Shown here piece by piece: positions 5,179 through 6,201 of a stretch of 6,201 nucleotides of DNA. The stretch is from Planctomycetaceae bacterium (GTDB lineage Bacteria; Planctomycetota; Planctomycetia; Pirellulales; Thermoguttaceae). Both the position numbers and the translations under genes were made by a program. The stretch covers positions 1 to 6,201 of the forward strand of contig JAITAZ010000027.1 of the NCBI GenBank assembly GCA_031283825.1. The letters run 5' to 3'. The notes under the pieces were generated by a model. It searched no databases, was not told the origin of the DNA, and saw nothing but the letters and a program-made list of their open reading frames with translations. Numbering within the stretch: position 1 is the first letter of the stretch; each line of letters opens with the position of its first letter.

Positions 5179-6192
5179 ATGACGAATTTTTTACCTACGG
5201 CTTCTTTGGAGAGTATTTTGTATCGTTCGGAGTTGTTGCGAGCGATTCGGGAATTTTTTGTTTCTCGAAAATTTATTGAGGTTCAGACTCCTGTATTATC
5301 TGCTGACACGGTGGTTGATCGTTATGTTGAGCCGATATGTGTTAGCGATAATTCTTTACCTATGACTTATCGTGGAGACCGTAATTATTATTTGCAGACT
5401 TCGCCGGAATTTGCGATGAAACGATTGCTTGTGGCGGGGATGAAGTCGATTTATCAGATTTGTCCGGCGTTTCGTCGCGGCGACAGGGGGAGGTTGCACA
5501 ATATTGAGTTTACGATGTTGGAGTGGTATCGTGTGGGCGACAATTATAAGGACGGCATGAATTTTCTTGTTGAATTGATTCGAGCGATTTTTGACAATCC
5601 GGTATTGAATTGTGTCAACAAAAAATTCCCGTTGATTTCATTTTGTCGATTTGACGATCTTTTTTGTCAACATGTTGGTCGAAGTTTTCGGGGGTTATCG
5701 GTTGGAGAATTTCGTGAGATAGCGGAATTACGCGGGGTGAAATATCCTGAATCGTATTGTGTTGATGGTTGTGAGTCTGACTGGGTTGATTTATTTTTTT
5801 CGGAGTTGGTACAGCCGAAGTTGGAGGGAGTGGTTGTTTATGATTATCCGGTGATGCAATCCCAATTAGCGAGTTGTGGCGTTGATGACGAGGGCAATAA
5901 AGTAAGCGAGCGGTTTGAGCTTTTTCTTGGCGGGGTAGAGATTGCGAATGGTTATTATGAGTTGACGGATGTAAAAGAGGTTCGCAAACGTTTTGAGCAG
6001 ATTGCAGAGACACGGTCGAAAGGTGGAGAAATAAAGTTACCGGTTGAGAGTAGATTATTATGGGCGATGGAATCCGAATCCGGATTACCGCTGTCAAGTG
6101 GCGCTGCGTTAGGAGTTGACAGATTGCAATTATATCTGTTAAGTGCAAAATCAATCGACGAGGTAATTGCATTCCCGATAGAATACTGTTGA
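5179..6192 (+). CDS. epmA: elongation factor P beta-lysine ligase EpmA (GenX/PoxA, LysRS paralogue)
   Basis: This 337-residue protein is a stand-alone class II aminoacyl-tRNA synthetase core without the anticodon-binding OB domain of LysRS, close to the ~325 residues of E. coli EpmA. Visible are motif 1 (FIEVQTPVLS, 32-41), motif 2 (FRRGDRGRLHNIEF, 98-111, then TMLEWYR), ERFELFLGGVEIANGYYELTD at about 244-263, and motif 3 (GAALGVDR, 308-315). Ala310 matches the Ala that separates E. coli EpmA (Ala298, recalled) from Gly-bearing LysRS and favours (R)-beta-lysine. The enzyme activates lysine or beta-lysine and transfers it to a conserved Lys of EF-P, relieving stalling at proline runs. Small departures are Asp102 and Ile109, where Glu and Pro are usual. 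The start lacks a well-spaced ribosome site. It lies 26 bp after the corrinoid activator, probably in the same transcript. EF-P and EpmB are not in this window. Confidence 0.92.
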   Translation: MTNFLPTASLESILYRSELLRAIREFFVSRKFIEVQTPVLSADTVVDRYVEPICVSDNSLPMTYRGDRNYYLQTSPEFAMKRLLVAGMKSIYQICPAFRRGDRGRLHNIEFTMLEWYRVGDNYKDGMNFLVELIRAIFDNPVLNCVNKKFPLISFCRFDDLFCQHVGRSFRGLSVGEFREIAELRGVKYPESYCVDGCESDWVDLFFSELVQPKLEGVVVYDYPVMQSQLASCGVDDEGNKVSERFELFLGGVEIANGYYELTDVKEVRKRFEQIAETRSKGGEIKLPVESRLLWAMESESGLPLSSGAALGVDRLQLYLLSAKSIDEVIAFPIEYC

Positions 6193-6201
6193 TGTAGTCA
6201 T

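Noticed and set aside
5615..6172. 185-codon minus-strand open frame
   Set aside because: It lies wholly antisense to the well-conserved epmA, and its His/Gln/Pro/Thr-rich translation is what the reverse of this codon usage produces.

Overview
The window looks like a piece of a low-GC bacterial chromosome, most likely from the Planctomycetota or a close relative. This is an inference from gene content. The secreted transglutaminase-like/TPR protein, with its GHALSR and D-I-E-T-T-C-P-x-W-F signatures, resembles proteins I associate with Pirellulales-type planctomycetes. A ferredoxin-ASKHA corrinoid activator and an EpmA-type lysyl-tRNA synthetase paralogue fit an anaerobic lifestyle. No rRNA, tRNA or marker gene is present to settle the taxonomy.

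Layout. Positions 1-556 are AT-rich intergenic DNA. They may start with the last codons of an upstream plus-strand gene, and they hold a MITE-like element (183-553) with long imperfect inverted arms and a perfect 8-bp flanking direct repeat. Positions 557-2197 (minus) encode an exported or membrane-anchored transglutaminase-like protein with TPRs. It has an unusual ~110-residue, repeat-rich extension in front of its hydrophobic signal segment. Positions 2198-3565 form a large, very AT-rich divergent intergenic region of 1.37 kb. It contains a ~300-bp element built from nested hairpins (3001-3302) and a shortened relative of the first element (3469-3537) close to the next start codon. Positions 3566-5152 (plus) encode a RACo-type 2Fe-2S/ASKHA ATPase. 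Positions 5179-6192 (plus) encode EpmA, 26 bp downstream and probably in the same transcript. The window ends 9 bp later.

How the parts relate. The two plus-strand genes are probably co-transcribed, but no shared pathway is evident: one reactivates oxidised corrinoid proteins and the other modifies elongation factor P. The minus-strand gene is transcribed away from them. The most notable material is the non-coding and repeat layer. The inverted-repeat element sits exactly at the stop codon of the TPR gene, with the stop codon inside the target duplication. The hairpin element shows compensatory base changes between its own copies. The N-terminal extension of the TPR protein contains an in-frame duplicated unit, reminiscent in principle of the Rickettsia palindromic elements. 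I see no complete defence system, CRISPR array, transposase or phage gene.
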